Translations under genes and position numbers: made by a program
NCBI RefSeq assembly: GCF_004114935.1
Contig: NZ_CP022221.1
Span: 5,353,001-5,417,000, forward strand
Direction of reading: 5' to 3'
DNA: 64,000 nucleotides
Source of the DNA: Bradyrhizobium zhanjiangense
GTDB taxonomy: Bacteria > Pseudomonadota > Alphaproteobacteria > Rhizobiales > Xanthobacteraceae
Notes under the pieces: generated by a model
What the model was told of the DNA's origin: nothing
The model's input: the letters and a program-made list of their open reading frames with translations, nothing else
Database searches by the model: none
Part shown: one piece after another, positions 25,401 to 32,177 of the stretch
Layout: each line of letters opens with the position of its first letter
Numbering within the stretch: position 1 is the first letter of the stretch

Positions 25401-25821
25401 CGCCCATGTACTTCGCCACGTGCCCTTCGAACCGCGCGATCGCGCCCGCCACTGCACTCTGATAAGACCGCAGGACTTGCGCCATTTCCTCCGGATCGAG
25501 CCGCGCCGCGAGCGCGGTCGAGTCGACCAGGTCGACAAACATCACGGTGAGCTGGCGGCGCTCAGCCTCCGGTGCAAGCGCAGCGCTGCCGGAGGTGACG
25601 GTGGGTACGGCCGTAACAGGGGTGGTTGCCGACATCGAGCCGGCGCGCAGTGCAGCAATGGCGGCAAGCAGCTTGCGGCGATGGCCGATCGAGACGATCC
25701 CGAGCCCGACCAGATCCTCGGCCGTGAGGTCCATGAGGACCTCGGGATCGATGTCGTTCTCCCGGAACGCCTGTTCGTACTGTCCCAGCCCCAGACCACA
25801 TAGCCAGGTCCCGATGTCCAT
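22411..25821 (-). CDS. SAM-cyclase-ATPase-TPR multidomain signalling protein
   Basis: A 1136-residue cytoplasmic protein. Residues 1-62 are a SAM domain (WLCGLGLGQYEQAFRENDID). About 85-265 is a class III nucleotide cyclase domain (VMFVDLVDSTALAARLDPEE, VAKYMGDGVLAYFGYP, RVGIATGPVVVGELIG). An AAA-type ATPase follows with the P-loop LLTGEPGIGKSRLL near residue 318 and ALFEDVHWADPTSLELLDLL as Walker B. From about 680 on are TPR-like helical repeats. This arrangement is common in Bradyrhizobium and may link ATP-driven conformational change to cyclic nucleotide synthesis. No membrane segment. It is monocistronic. Confidence 0.9.
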   Translation of the reverse strand: MDIGTWLCGLGLGQYEQAFRENDIDPEVLMDLTAEDLVGLGIVSIGHRRKLLAAIAALRAGSMSATTPVTAVPTVTSGSAALAPEAERRQLTVMFVDLVDSTALAARLDPEEMAQVLRSYQSAVAGAIARFEGHVAKYMGDGVLAYFGYPRAHEDEAERAVRAGLAAVAAVHSLASADGDTLAARVGIATGPVVVGELIGEGAAREETVVGDTPNLAARLQTMAAPGTVVISARTRELIGGLFELTELGMQILKGFPVPVRPWRVVGEGAAESRFEALHGAGLTPLVGRDHEIGLLLEHWERAKEGDGQVVLLTGEPGIGKSRLLRALRGRLENEPHTALSHYCSPHHQTSPLYPVIGHLERAAGFAADDPAATRLDKLEALLALSTEHVAAVAPLLAALLSLETDARYLPLDMSPHRQKERTLEALVDQVLGLATRRPVLALFEDVHWADPTSLELLDLLVDRVQGAPVLVLITFRPEFVRRWTRYAHVTPLTLSRLSRRQGAAMVARLSGGKALPPAVLDQIVAKTDGVPLFVEELTRTVLETNLLRDEGDHYALAGPLQPMAIPTTLQESLLARLDRLAPAREVAQVAAAIGREFSYELLARTAQLPESDLQAGLDDLVDSGLVFRRGTPPQATYSFKHALVQDAAYATLVRVKRQRLHARIAAAIEQHFPETMQAQPELVAHYYTEGGLIEPATEYWLKAGQRAIARSAMAEALAQLRNGLNLAAGLPEADRRRRELDLQVALGVALMATQGWASPEAGRANARARELCEQIGATAQLWPVLYGQWVFHGVRAEHNAARDVADEFLRRAQNHQETSATIVAHRVSGTGALWRGEIAAARLHLERTLALYDPERHRSLAFFYVQDPRVAALSALSWTLLALGYPEQALARSREALDAANDLNHLNTLAYALLFACLFEQYRRAAPEARNRAEALVELSTEQGFPHFLAPATVIRGWALTESGELETGLAQLRQGLPAWRATGANVYEPHFLGLQAEALGRSGAVEEGLDLIAKALDRVEETGERWFEAELHRMMGELMLRLPRPDPIAAEARLCHAAATARRQGAKLWELRAATSLARLWIEQRRRSEAHDLLSPLYGQFAEGFETADLQAARAVLREIIVSSEKKPIPGPSS

Positions 25822-25935
25822 GGGCTCCTCCCGGCTTTGGTATTCAGCGCTAAGGTGCTCCAGTCTATCTCAAGATGGCGTGCGCCGGGCGCGGTGAAAC
25901 GTCACGAGTAGAGCGCGGAGGGAGGGCAGAATTTC

Positions 25936-26027
25936 GGTGACAGTGCACCAAATTCATTCGCCAGACGCCCTGCGCCCCCGCGCCTTCGATCAACGCTAGC
26001 GGCGCCTGAATTGAGTGCACTGTCACC
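25936..26027. repeat. MITE-like repeat, copy 1
   Basis: A 92-base element bounded by perfect 13-bp inverted repeats (GGTGACAGTGCAC / GTGCACTGTCACC), with AATT-containing sequence just inside and a GCTAGCGGCGCC core near the right end. Copy 2 at 26967-27057 has the same orientation. Confidence 0.85.
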
Positions 26028-26281
26028 GCAACTCCGTAACTCCAGCTGCCGCTGTTTCCACGCCCTAACGTCGGCTTGCGGGGGCGAACGGACCAGGACG
26101 AATATGGCGGCGACGTCCCCCATGTGACCTCCAGCAGACGTTCGCTGGGTCGACTTTTGTTCTGGCGTCGCGCCGGTTCCGGGTGCACACTGGTTCTATC
26201 ACCGCACGGCGCTGTGCTTTGATCGGTGATGAGAACGCCGGTATGCGCTCCCTCCCAATTCAGCAGGGAAAGGAGAGTGCC

Positions 26282-26473
26282 ATGGGAAGACACTCACAAT
26301 CCCACATTGACGACAACCTGAACGCGGAACGTGCCCGCATCATAGCGGAACTGGAAAATGCGCAGCCAGGACCACAGCGTGATCTTCTAGAAAGCAAACT
26401 GCGCCAGCTCGAAACCGCTTCTCATATTGATGAATGGCTGACGTCGTCGGGTCTGCAACCCCCCGAGGAATAA
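26282..26473 (+). CDS. Small soluble hypothetical protein, 63 aa
   Basis: A 63-residue helical protein (MGRHSQSHIDDNLNAERARIIAELENA...) with a strong Shine-Dalgarno (AAAGGAGAG) before the ATG at 26282. The sequence PGPQRDLLESKLRQLETASHIDEWL suggests two helices. It lies 57 bases upstream of a VOC-fold gene in the same direction, and both are enclosed by the MITE-like repeats. Function unknown. Confidence 0.6.
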   Translation: MGRHSQSHIDDNLNAERARIIAELENAQPGPQRDLLESKLRQLETASHIDEWLTSSGLQPPEE

Positions 26474-26530
26474 GGCCGTCTCAGGCCGACCGAGCGCGTG
26501 AGGGTCAGCAGATAGCGAGAGGGTCTTTCG

Positions 26531-26899
26531 ATGACTATCACCCTCAACCACACCATCGTCCCTGCCCGCGACAAGAGGGCAGCGGCGCAATTTTTTGCGC
26601 GCATTTTTGGCCTCCATGCCGATCCGAAAGACGGCCATTTCGCGCCGGTACGTATCAACGACACGCTCACGCTCCTCTTCGACGACGACGAGGCGTTCGA
26701 GAGCCACCACTACGCCTTCCACGTCAGCGATGCCGAGTTCGATGCCATCTTCGGCCGCATTCGCGAGGTGAATCTCGCCTATGGCAGCGCACCGTGGAGC
26801 CTCGACGACGGTAAGCTCAACGACTGGAACGGCGGCCGCGGCGTCTATTTTCGCGACCCTGACGGCCACGTGCTAGAACTCATGACCGTACCGCAGTGA
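26531..26899 (+). CDS. VOC superfamily protein (glyoxalase/bleomycin-resistance fold)
   Basis: A 122-residue protein with two VOC half-domains. ITLNHTIVPARDKRAAAQFFARIFGL carries the first possible metal histidine. HYAFHVSDAEFDAIFGRI begins the second half and GGRGVYFRDPDGHVLELMT ends it, with a metal-ligand-type glutamate in LEL. Such proteins are metal-dependent lyases, dioxygenases or binding proteins; the substrate cannot be read from the sequence. It is the second gene of the pair enclosed by the repeats. Confidence 0.8.
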   Translation: MTITLNHTIVPARDKRAAAQFFARIFGLHADPKDGHFAPVRINDTLTLLFDDDEAFESHHYAFHVSDAEFDAIFGRIREVNLAYGSAPWSLDDGKLNDWNGGRGVYFRDPDGHVLELMTVPQ

Positions 26900-26966
26900 G
26901 CCGCTACAGCGATGAGGCGATCGAGGAAATTGTCGTTGTGTCGTGTGTGAGATTATCTGTAATTAC

Positions 26967-27057
26967 GGCGACAGTGCACAAATTCATTCCCAGATGTCCT
27001 GCTCCCCGCGCCTTCGTTCGACGCTAGCGGCGCCTGTCAATTGAGTGCACTGTCACC
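26967..27057. repeat. MITE-like repeat, copy 2
   Basis: A 91-base element like the one at 25936, with the left end GGCGACAGTGCAC (one change) and the right end GTGCACTGTCACC. The inner sequence is about nine-tenths identical by eye. Confidence 0.85.
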
Positions 27058-27134
27058 GTACTTCCGAGGGGTTGACATTGAGGTCAACAAACTCCGAGAT
27101 GCGGCGCAAGAGCGGGACTTTGGTGAGCCGGCAG

Positions 27135-27231
27135 AGCTCGTAGGATGGGTAGAGCGAAGCGAAACCCATCGAGGGCCTCGTTGCCTGACGAAACATGATG
27201 GGTTTCGCAAGTGCTCTACATCCTACGAGCT
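27135..27231. repeat. Long intergenic palindrome
   Basis: A 97-base inverted repeat with arms beginning AGCTCGTAGGATG and ending CATCCTACGAGCT, and a second stem AAACCCATC / GATGGGTTT inside. It is a widespread rhizobial intergenic palindrome type. Together with the MITE copy it fills the gap between the VOC gene and the next small gene. Confidence 0.75.
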
Positions 27232-27315
27232 GCGAGTCCGGCCGCTAGAGTATTGGGTCTATCCGCAAGAGGAACACCCAAGAACCAAGTGCGTTTACGC
27301 GCGGAGGGCTTTGGA

Positions 27316-27486
27316 ATGAAGCCGACGAAGCAGCTCAAGCAGCAGGCCCTGGTAGCCGAGCGGGCGGCTCGGGAAACCGCAGACGAGTTCGTGTCGCGGC
27401 AGTTGAAGGCGTTGGCCTCAGGCTTCAGGGCCCAAGCAAAGGTCATCAAGAAGAAAAAGAAGAAGGGGCCTAGCCGCCACGCCTGA
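27316..27486 (+). CDS. Small basic helical protein, 56 aa
   Basis: A 56-residue protein starting MKPTKQLKQQALVAERAARE and ending in a run of lysines (KVIKKKKKKGPSRHA). The N-terminal part is helical. The poly-lysine tail suggests nucleic-acid or acidic-surface binding. The ATG at 27316 fits codon-use patterns better than the longer frame, which runs back through the palindrome. Function unknown. Confidence 0.55.
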   Translation: MKPTKQLKQQALVAERAARETADEFVSRQLKALASGFRAQAKVIKKKKKKGPSRHA

Positions 27487-27661
27487 GGCGCTATTGAAGA
27501 CCCCGTCCACCCGATGGCTGGGTCAGGTCAGTGGCTCTCCAATAGACACTGGCAACAACAGGCACCGTCGGGGTCTCGACGCAGCGTCCCATAGGAACAG
27601 GTCGACAGGTCGGAATCAATGATCAAGCGGTGCCGGCATGCTCCTTCTGCATGTTGGCACT

Positions 27662-27698
27662 GAAAGCCCCGTGGCGTCGTCGCTGCGGGGCTTTCCTT
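27662..27698 (+). terminator. Intrinsic terminator-like hairpin
   Basis: GAAAGCCCCG / CGGGGCTTTC arms with a 14-base inner region are followed by CTT. The arms make it usable on both strands. It lies just upstream of a possible broken small gene. Confidence 0.6.
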
Positions 27699-27710
27699 GA
27701 GGAGGCCGTC

Positions 27711-27805
27711 ATGAGGATCGCGCAGGCGATGAGCCCGCACCTCTGGTGCTTTTCGGCATGGCCGTTCTCCCTGTCATCGCGGTGCTGGCGTGGTTCGCGT
27801 TCTGA
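27711..27805 (+). pseudogene. Possible frameshifted small membrane protein gene
   Basis: An ATG with a good GAGGAGG site starts MRIAQAMSPHLW, but the hydrophobic helix VLFGMAVLPVIAVLAWFAF lies in another frame and ends at 27805. One frameshift near 27750 would join them into a protein of about 31 residues. The unshifted frame runs to 27815 and is not hydrophobic. Confidence 0.35.
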
Positions 27806-27815
27806 CTTCAATTGA

Positions 27816-28129
27816 CGATATTCCGAGGCGCACTTCGGCTCGGCAGGGCCACTTAAGCCCCTTTGCCGTTCCTGTTGAGCTAAGAGCGCCGGCACGCGGA
27901 GTCGAGATGACTTAGTCTCTCAATGTTGCGAGTTCGTCGATGGAAAGGGGAATCGATTTGTATGGCCTCCTGAGATGAGGAAGCACTCACGCAATCGAGA
28001 GCGCAAAGGGAAGGTGGCACGCAATTGTCACGCGAACCCCTGCACCATGTTTGAATTTGCTGCTATTTAATGCCCGTCGTGTCGAAACGGGCGGAAACTT
28101 CCTACAACGTTCTGAGAAGGATAACAACC
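27816..28129. other. Gene-free stretch upstream of the VOC gene
   Basis: I see no supported gene. It probably includes the promoter of the following gene. Confidence 0.45.
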
Positions 28130-28582
28130 ATGCGATATCTCCACACCATGCTGCGCGTGCGCAATCTCGATGTCGCGCTGAAGTTTTACCAGGATGCGCT
28201 GGGCTTGAAGGAGGTGCGGCGGATCGAGAACGACAAGGGGCGCTTCACGCTGGTGTTCCTGTGCTCGGCGGATGATCTCGAAGCGCTGAAGAAGCAGCCC
28301 TCGAGCCGCGGCGCGCCGCTGGTCGAGCTCACCTATAATTGGGACGAGGAGAAATACGGCGAGGATCGCTTCTTCGGCCATCTTGCCTATGAGGTCGACG
28401 ACATCTACGCCACGTGCGAGAAGCTGATGAAGGCCGGCGTCACCATCAACCGGCCGCCGCGCGACGGCAACATGGCCTTCGTCCGCTCGCCCGACCTGCA
28501 CTCGATCGAGCTGCTGCAGAAGGGCGAGCCGAAGCCGCCGCAGGAGCCCTGGTCGTCGATGCCGAATACCGGCCACTGGTAA
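28130..28582 (+). CDS. Lactoylglutathione lyase-like VOC protein
   Basis: A 150-residue glyoxalase I-type protein. It starts at the ATG at 28130 with AGAAGG upstream. The four metal-ligand positions of the GloA family are present: H in RYLHTMLRV, E in PLVELTYNW, H in FFGHLAYEVDD and E in HSIELLQ. DVALKFYQDALGLKEVRR is the usual first helix, and TYNWD matches glutathione-binding GloA proteins. GloA converts the methylglyoxal-glutathione adduct to lactoylglutathione. A related but non-family gene (GST) lies downstream. Confidence 0.85.
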   Translation: MRYLHTMLRVRNLDVALKFYQDALGLKEVRRIENDKGRFTLVFLCSADDLEALKKQPSSRGAPLVELTYNWDEEKYGEDRFFGHLAYEVDDIYATCEKLMKAGVTINRPPRDGNMAFVRSPDLHSIELLQKGEPKPPQEPWSSMPNTGHW

Positions 28583-28652
28583 GGCGCTCGGCAGGAACAA
28601 GGCCCCTCGCCCGCCGTTCTCTTCGCAACGAAGCCGATTGGAGGAGGATGCG

Positions 28653-28733
28653 ATGGCGAGAGGGCTGTTGCTGTGGCTGCTTGGCGTGCCGATCCCGGTG
28701 ATCATTCTGTTGTGGTTGTTCTTCGGCCGCTGA
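28653..28733 (+). CDS. Very small membrane protein, 26 aa
   Basis: A 26-residue hydrophobic peptide (LLLWLLGVPIPVIILLWLFF core, basic start and GR end). The GAGGAGG site is five bases from the ATG at 28653. A strong terminator follows 26 bases after the stop. The PIP kink in the middle of the helix is distinctive. It is probably a real single-pass membrane protein that standard callers would miss. Confidence 0.65.
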   Translation: MARGLLLWLLGVPIPVIILLWLFFGR

Positions 28734-28758
28734 GCGCCGCGTTGAATTTGCAATGAAG

Positions 28759-28782
28759 GCTCCGCCCCGGGCGGAGCTTTTT
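28759..28782 (+). terminator. Intrinsic terminator
   Basis: GCTCCGCC / GGCGGAGC stem with a three-base loop followed by TTTTT. It ends the GloA-like/26-aa unit. Confidence 0.8.
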
Positions 28783-28855
28783 GCATGAGGGGCTCGGCGC
28801 AATCGCGCATCGCTCGATGAGGCGAATTCCGCTATCAACCGCGCGAGGTGGACTT

Positions 28856-28935
28856 GTAGCCCGGATGGAGCGCAGCGTAATCCGGGACCGCCGCGGTCGA
28901 AGCCCCCGGATTGCGCTTCGCTCCATCCGGGCTAC
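28856..28935. repeat. Intergenic palindromic repeat, GTAGCCCGGATGG type
   Basis: An 80-base palindrome with arms GTAGCCCGGATGGAGCG and CGCTCCATCCGGGCTAC and an inner CCGGG pairing. A degenerate half-copy is seen near 30274-30306. Confidence 0.8.
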
Positions 28936-28965
28936 GACACCGAAGAACGCCGCAGGAGACGCCTC

Positions 28966-29604
28966 ATGCCTGACACCAAGCTGACGATCTGGGGCCGCGC
29001 CAACTCGGTCAACGTGCAGAAGGTGCTGTGGTGCCTCACCGAGCTCGGCCTGGCTTACGAGCGCATCGACGCCGGCATGCAATACGGCAAGACCCGCGAG
29101 GCCGAGTATCTGGCGATGAATCCCAACGCGCGGATCCCGACGCTGGTCGAGGGCGAGTTCGTGCTGTGGGAATCCAATTCGATCATGCGCTATCTCTGCC
29201 TCGCGCATGGACGCAGCACGCCGATCTATCCCGAGGCGCCGAGGCTGCGCGCCAGCGTCGACCGCTGGCTCGACTGGACGCTGTCGACGGTGCAGCCGGT
29301 CGACCGCCCGGTGTTCTGGGGCATCGTGCGCACCGCGCCCGCCGAGCGCGACATGCTGCAGGTGCAGCGCGATGCCGATGCCGCCGCCGAGGTCTGGGCC
29401 ATCGCCGACCGCGTGCTCTCGTCGCGCCGCTTCATCGACGGCGATGCGTTCACGCTCGCCGACATCGCGGTCGGCTCCTATGCGCGGCGCTGGCTCGGCG
29501 TCGAAGGCATCAGCCGGCCGGCGCAGCCGCACCTCACCCGCTGGCTCGCCGAGCTTGGCAAACGGGTAGGATTTGCACAATTCGTCGCACCGCCGATGTC
29601 GTGA
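28966..29604 (+). CDS. Glutathione S-transferase family protein
   Basis: A 212-residue soluble GST. The thioredoxin-like N-terminal domain has LTIWGRANSVNVQKVLWCL, the cis-proline motif NPNARIPTLVEG (about residues 52-63) and the glutathione-binding WESNSIMRYL. The all-helical C-terminal domain contains FIDGDAFTLADIAVGSYARRW, where the ADI aspartate caps the N-capping box. Likely role: glutathione conjugation in detoxification; the substrate is unknown. It is transcribed alone after a palindromic repeat. Confidence 0.9.
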   Translation: MPDTKLTIWGRANSVNVQKVLWCLTELGLAYERIDAGMQYGKTREAEYLAMNPNARIPTLVEGEFVLWESNSIMRYLCLAHGRSTPIYPEAPRLRASVDRWLDWTLSTVQPVDRPVFWGIVRTAPAERDMLQVQRDADAAAEVWAIADRVLSSRRFIDGDAFTLADIAVGSYARRWLGVEGISRPAQPHLTRWLAELGKRVGFAQFVAPPMS

Positions 29605-29730
29605 CCGCTGGCGCGGCGTAAGTCGCGATGATCGCGGGAGGAATCGCCGTTGTGGCGCAACCGTCCGGCGTCACGGCAGCGCTTGACGGCTACTGTGCAT
29701 GGGGTTGTTTTCGCATATTTTGTTGTGGCG

Positions 29731-29837
29731 CTAGAGCGTTCTCGAGCGAAGTGGATACCGGTTCGCGTGAAGAAAACGCGTCAAACCAAGAATCTAGAGC
29801 TTCGGCTCTGATTCAATCAGAACCGATAATGCTCTAG
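29731..29837. repeat. Intergenic palindromic repeat, family A copy 2
   Basis: Nearly identical to 13415-13521, with CTAGAGCG at the left and GCTCTAG at the right and the inner TCGGCTCTGA / TCAGAACCGA hairpin. Its right end supplies the TAG stop of the 55-aa membrane protein gene. Confidence 0.85.
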
Positions 29838-30001
29838 AGCCACCCGCGCTCGACCAGCAGCACGCAGATGATCAGCGCCAGCGTCACCGCCGCGGTGGCG
29901 AGCCGCGCGGTCCAGCTCAGGCCGCGGCCGACCCACAACAACAGCGCGCCATACATCAGGACGGGGACGAGGATGTCGAGCCGCAACAGGTCCGGCGCCA
30001 T
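29834..30001 (-). CDS. Small two-helix membrane protein, 55 aa
   Basis: MAPDLLRLDILVPVLMYGAL begins a 55-residue protein with two membrane helices (about 9-24 and 32-50) separated by GRGLSWTAR. It ends in VERGWL, with its TAG stop inside the family A repeat. It follows the secreted porin-like small protein by six bases on the same strand, so the two are probably co-transcribed. Function unknown. Confidence 0.65.
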   Translation of the reverse strand: MAPDLLRLDILVPVLMYGALLLWVGRGLSWTARLATAAVTLALIICVLLVERGWL

Positions 30002-30007
30002 GGGCCC

Positions 30008-30265
30008 TCAGCGCCGGATGCTGGTGTCGATGCTGACCGAGCCGCCGATCTTGACGCAGGTCCCGGTGCCCTCGACCATGACGAAGCGCGGGCCATAGGA
30101 GGCGCAGGAACCTGCCTTCGCCGTGCCGGCCGTACCCTTCAGCGGCAGCGCCTTGCCGGTCTCCTTGCCCGCCTGCGGCCGCTCGGCGGGCGGCAGGCGC
30201 AGGCTCTCAGCCGCGGTGGCGGAGGTGGCCAGCAACGAGATCAGGATGAGGAGCGGCGTGCGCAT
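30008..30265 (-). CDS. Small secreted protein with porin-like motif
   Basis: An 85-residue exported protein: a signal peptide (MRTPLLILISLLATSATAAE), a Pro/Lys-rich middle and a C-terminal YGPRFVMVEGTGTCVKIGG segment. That last motif strongly resembles the mature N-terminus of rhizobial general porins (CxxYGxGF...PGTDTCIKIGG), here without the barrel that would follow. It may be a free-standing duplicate of a porin start or a separate periplasmic family. It is probably in one unit with the neighbouring membrane protein. Confidence 0.65.
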   Translation of the reverse strand: MRTPLLILISLLATSATAAESLRLPPAERPQAGKETGKALPLKGTAGTAKAGSCASYGPRFVMVEGTGTCVKIGGSVSIDTSIRR

Positions 30266-30322
30266 GGCCGCCTTGTAGCCCGGACCGGCTGCGCGCGCCA
30301 TCCGGGCCGGCGCGTCGCGATG

Positions 30323-30577
30323 TCAGAGGAACTTGATGCCGGCCGACTTGCCGCGGCGCCAGACCACCTGGCAGCTCCGCCCGGTGCGCGCATCGCGAGC
30401 GAAAGCCATCCGGATCACGCCAGGAAGCTGGCTCGCATCCTCGTCCATCGTGATCTTCGCGCCCGTCGCCGAGATGTCCTGGACAAGGCAATGCCGCGCC
30501 GCGAATCCGCCGTCGAGGGTGATCCAGGCGTGCCGCGACAGCAGCTTGCGCTCTGCGCGCTTCTTGGGCGGTGGCAT
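30323..30577 (-). CDS. PilZ-domain protein, 84 aa
   Basis: A single PilZ domain of 84 residues. RKLLSRHAWITLDGG is the basic N-terminal region where the RxxxR c-di-GMP switch normally lies, and VQDISATGAKI matches the D/NxSxxG motif. It ends CQVVWRRGKSAGIKFL. Here the RxxxR part reads RAERKLLSRH, a partial match, so c-di-GMP binding is likely but not certain. Small PilZ proteins of this type are numerous in Bradyrhizobium. Confidence 0.85.
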   Translation of the reverse strand: MPPPKKRAERKLLSRHAWITLDGGFAARHCLVQDISATGAKITMDEDASQLPGVIRMAFARDARTGRSCQVVWRRGKSAGIKFL

Positions 30578-30801
30578 AGGAAAATCTCCTACTACAGCGC
30601 TACCCAGGGAACCCTAAGAAAGCGTTGAATTCGCCCCCGAATGATTCCGGGGCCGACGCTTGTCCACCGCGGGCAAAAGACCGTTCCCGAACGGCTTGCC
30701 CGGGAGCGCAAAGGCCACTATACGTTCGCCCGCTGCAAGCCGCCGGGCACTGTTCGGCCGGCCAGCGGCCGTGCCGCGGAAAGCGGCGGGGCCCTGCGTT
30801 T

Positions 30802-30876
30802 GCTCCCTTCGTCTATCGGTTAGGACGCCACCCTTTCACGGTGGAGAGAGCGGTTCGATTCCGCTAGGGAGCGCCA
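30802..30876 (+). tRNA. tRNA-Glu (TTC anticodon)
   Basis: A 75-base cloverleaf. The acceptor GCTCCCT pairs with AGGGAGC, the anticodon loop reads CTTTCAC with TTC, the T-arm is GCGGTTCGATTCCGC and CCA is encoded. Its 3' end faces the PPi-PFK/FBP aldolase-phosphatase pair. Confidence 0.95.
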
Positions 30877-30938
30877 CATTTCCAAGATATCTTTGATTTG
30901 GTTTCGCTTTTTGCGCGATTGGCAAACCACTATCCCGC

Positions 30939-32126
30939 TCAAGACGCGCGGTTGAGGAAGATCGGCAGCCCCCGCTTGTTGGAATAGAGAGGACGGTACC
31001 GCTCCGTGTTGTATGTACCGGCGACGTCCAGTTTGCGCGGCCCGAGCTTGGCGTCAGGGATAGGCACAAGGTCATAGCGCCCCTCGACCAGCGCTGACAT
31101 GAGGCCGGACTTGCCTTCCAGAATGGCATCATAGGCCATGTTGCCAAAAGTCAGGGCGACGAGCTTGTCGATGAAGTCAGGATCGCCCGATCGCAGATCG
31201 TAAGTGAGATCAGAGACGATGGTCTCCTCGCCGGCGCGCCCCTTGATCTCGTCGGCAAGGGCTTCGGCCACGTTCGTCCTTTTGCGGTGACCGTAGGCGT
31301 CCGGTTCGCCGTATTCCTGCATCTTGTAGCCCTCCCACTGGGCGCCTTCGCTCAGCACGATCAGCGCGTAGTTGCTTGGGTTGGCGCGTTTCTCCTCGAG
31401 CAGCAAACGGATCAGCTTGTCGAGATTGACTTTGTACTCCGGGATCACGCATCGGATCGAGGTCGCGTACGCCGTGTAGAGTGCCGTAAATCCGGCATCG
31501 CGGCCAAAGATGCGGAAAATGCCAATTCGCTCGTGCGAGCCGATAGTGGTGCGCTGGCGCTGGACGGCATCGCTGGCGCGGGTGATCGCGGTCGAGAAGC
31601 CGATGCAATATTCGGTGTTGCGGACGTCGTTGTCCATCGTCTTCGGGATGGCGATGATCTTCACGCCGAGTCCGCTGAGCTTGTCCGCATAACTTAGCGT
31701 GTCGTCACCACCGATGGCGATGAGGTGTTCGATGCCGAGCCCCGATAAGTTCGCCAGTACCCGGCTGGTGACGTCCCAGCTCTTGGTTGCGACGCCGCCC
31801 TTGGTACTCTCCGACATTGGAAGGTCTTGGCCAGCCAGATGATCCGGCAGCTTTTTCATTTTGGAGGGATTGGTGCGGCTCGAGTGCAGCACAGTCCCGC
31901 CGCGTCGATCGATGATGCGCGTGTTTTCGCGGTTGAGTGGGATGAGGTAGTGGGATTTGCTGGCGGGGTCGTCGAGGTTCAGGTGCGTGAGGGCCTCCCA
32001 ACCGCGGCGGAGACCGATGACCTCGATGTCGTCCTCGGTCCCGCGATAGGTCACCGTCTTGATGATTGCGTTGAGACCGGGGACGTCGCCGCCGCCGGTG
32101 AGAATGCCGATGCGTTTCCTCGTCAC
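30939..32126 (-). CDS. 6-phosphofructokinase, PPi-dependent type
   Basis: A 395-residue PFK. The substrate loop is GILTGGGDVPGLNA (7-20). Two positions that separate the phosphate donors are visible: GGDD at 139-142, where ATP enzymes have GGDG, and PKTMDND at 161-167, where the lysine replaces the glycine of ATP enzymes. Both point to pyrophosphate as donor, giving a reversible step. GFSTAITRASDAVQRQRTTIGSHERIGIFRIFGRDAGF completes the active site. It follows the FBP aldolase/phosphatase gene by 51 bases on the same strand. Confidence 0.85.
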   Translation of the reverse strand: MTRKRIGILTGGGDVPGLNAIIKTVTYRGTEDDIEVIGLRRGWEALTHLNLDDPASKSHYLIPLNRENTRIIDRRGGTVLHSSRTNPSKMKKLPDHLAGQDLPMSESTKGGVATKSWDVTSRVLANLSGLGIEHLIAIGGDDTLSYADKLSGLGVKIIAIPKTMDNDVRNTEYCIGFSTAITRASDAVQRQRTTIGSHERIGIFRIFGRDAGFTALYTAYATSIRCVIPEYKVNLDKLIRLLLEEKRANPSNYALIVLSEGAQWEGYKMQEYGEPDAYGHRKRTNVAEALADEIKGRAGEETIVSDLTYDLRSGDPDFIDKLVALTFGNMAYDAILEGKSGLMSALVEGRYDLVPIPDAKLGPRKLDVAGTYNTERYRPLYSNKRGLPIFLNRAS

Positions 32127-32177
32127 GCCCCACCTCCCAGTATGGCATGTCGCAATAGCGCCTGCGTCACACGTTCT

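Noticed and set aside
24796..25803. 335-codon plus-strand frame
   Set aside because: It is antisense to the cyclase and ATPase domains of the 1136-residue protein, which have clear motifs.
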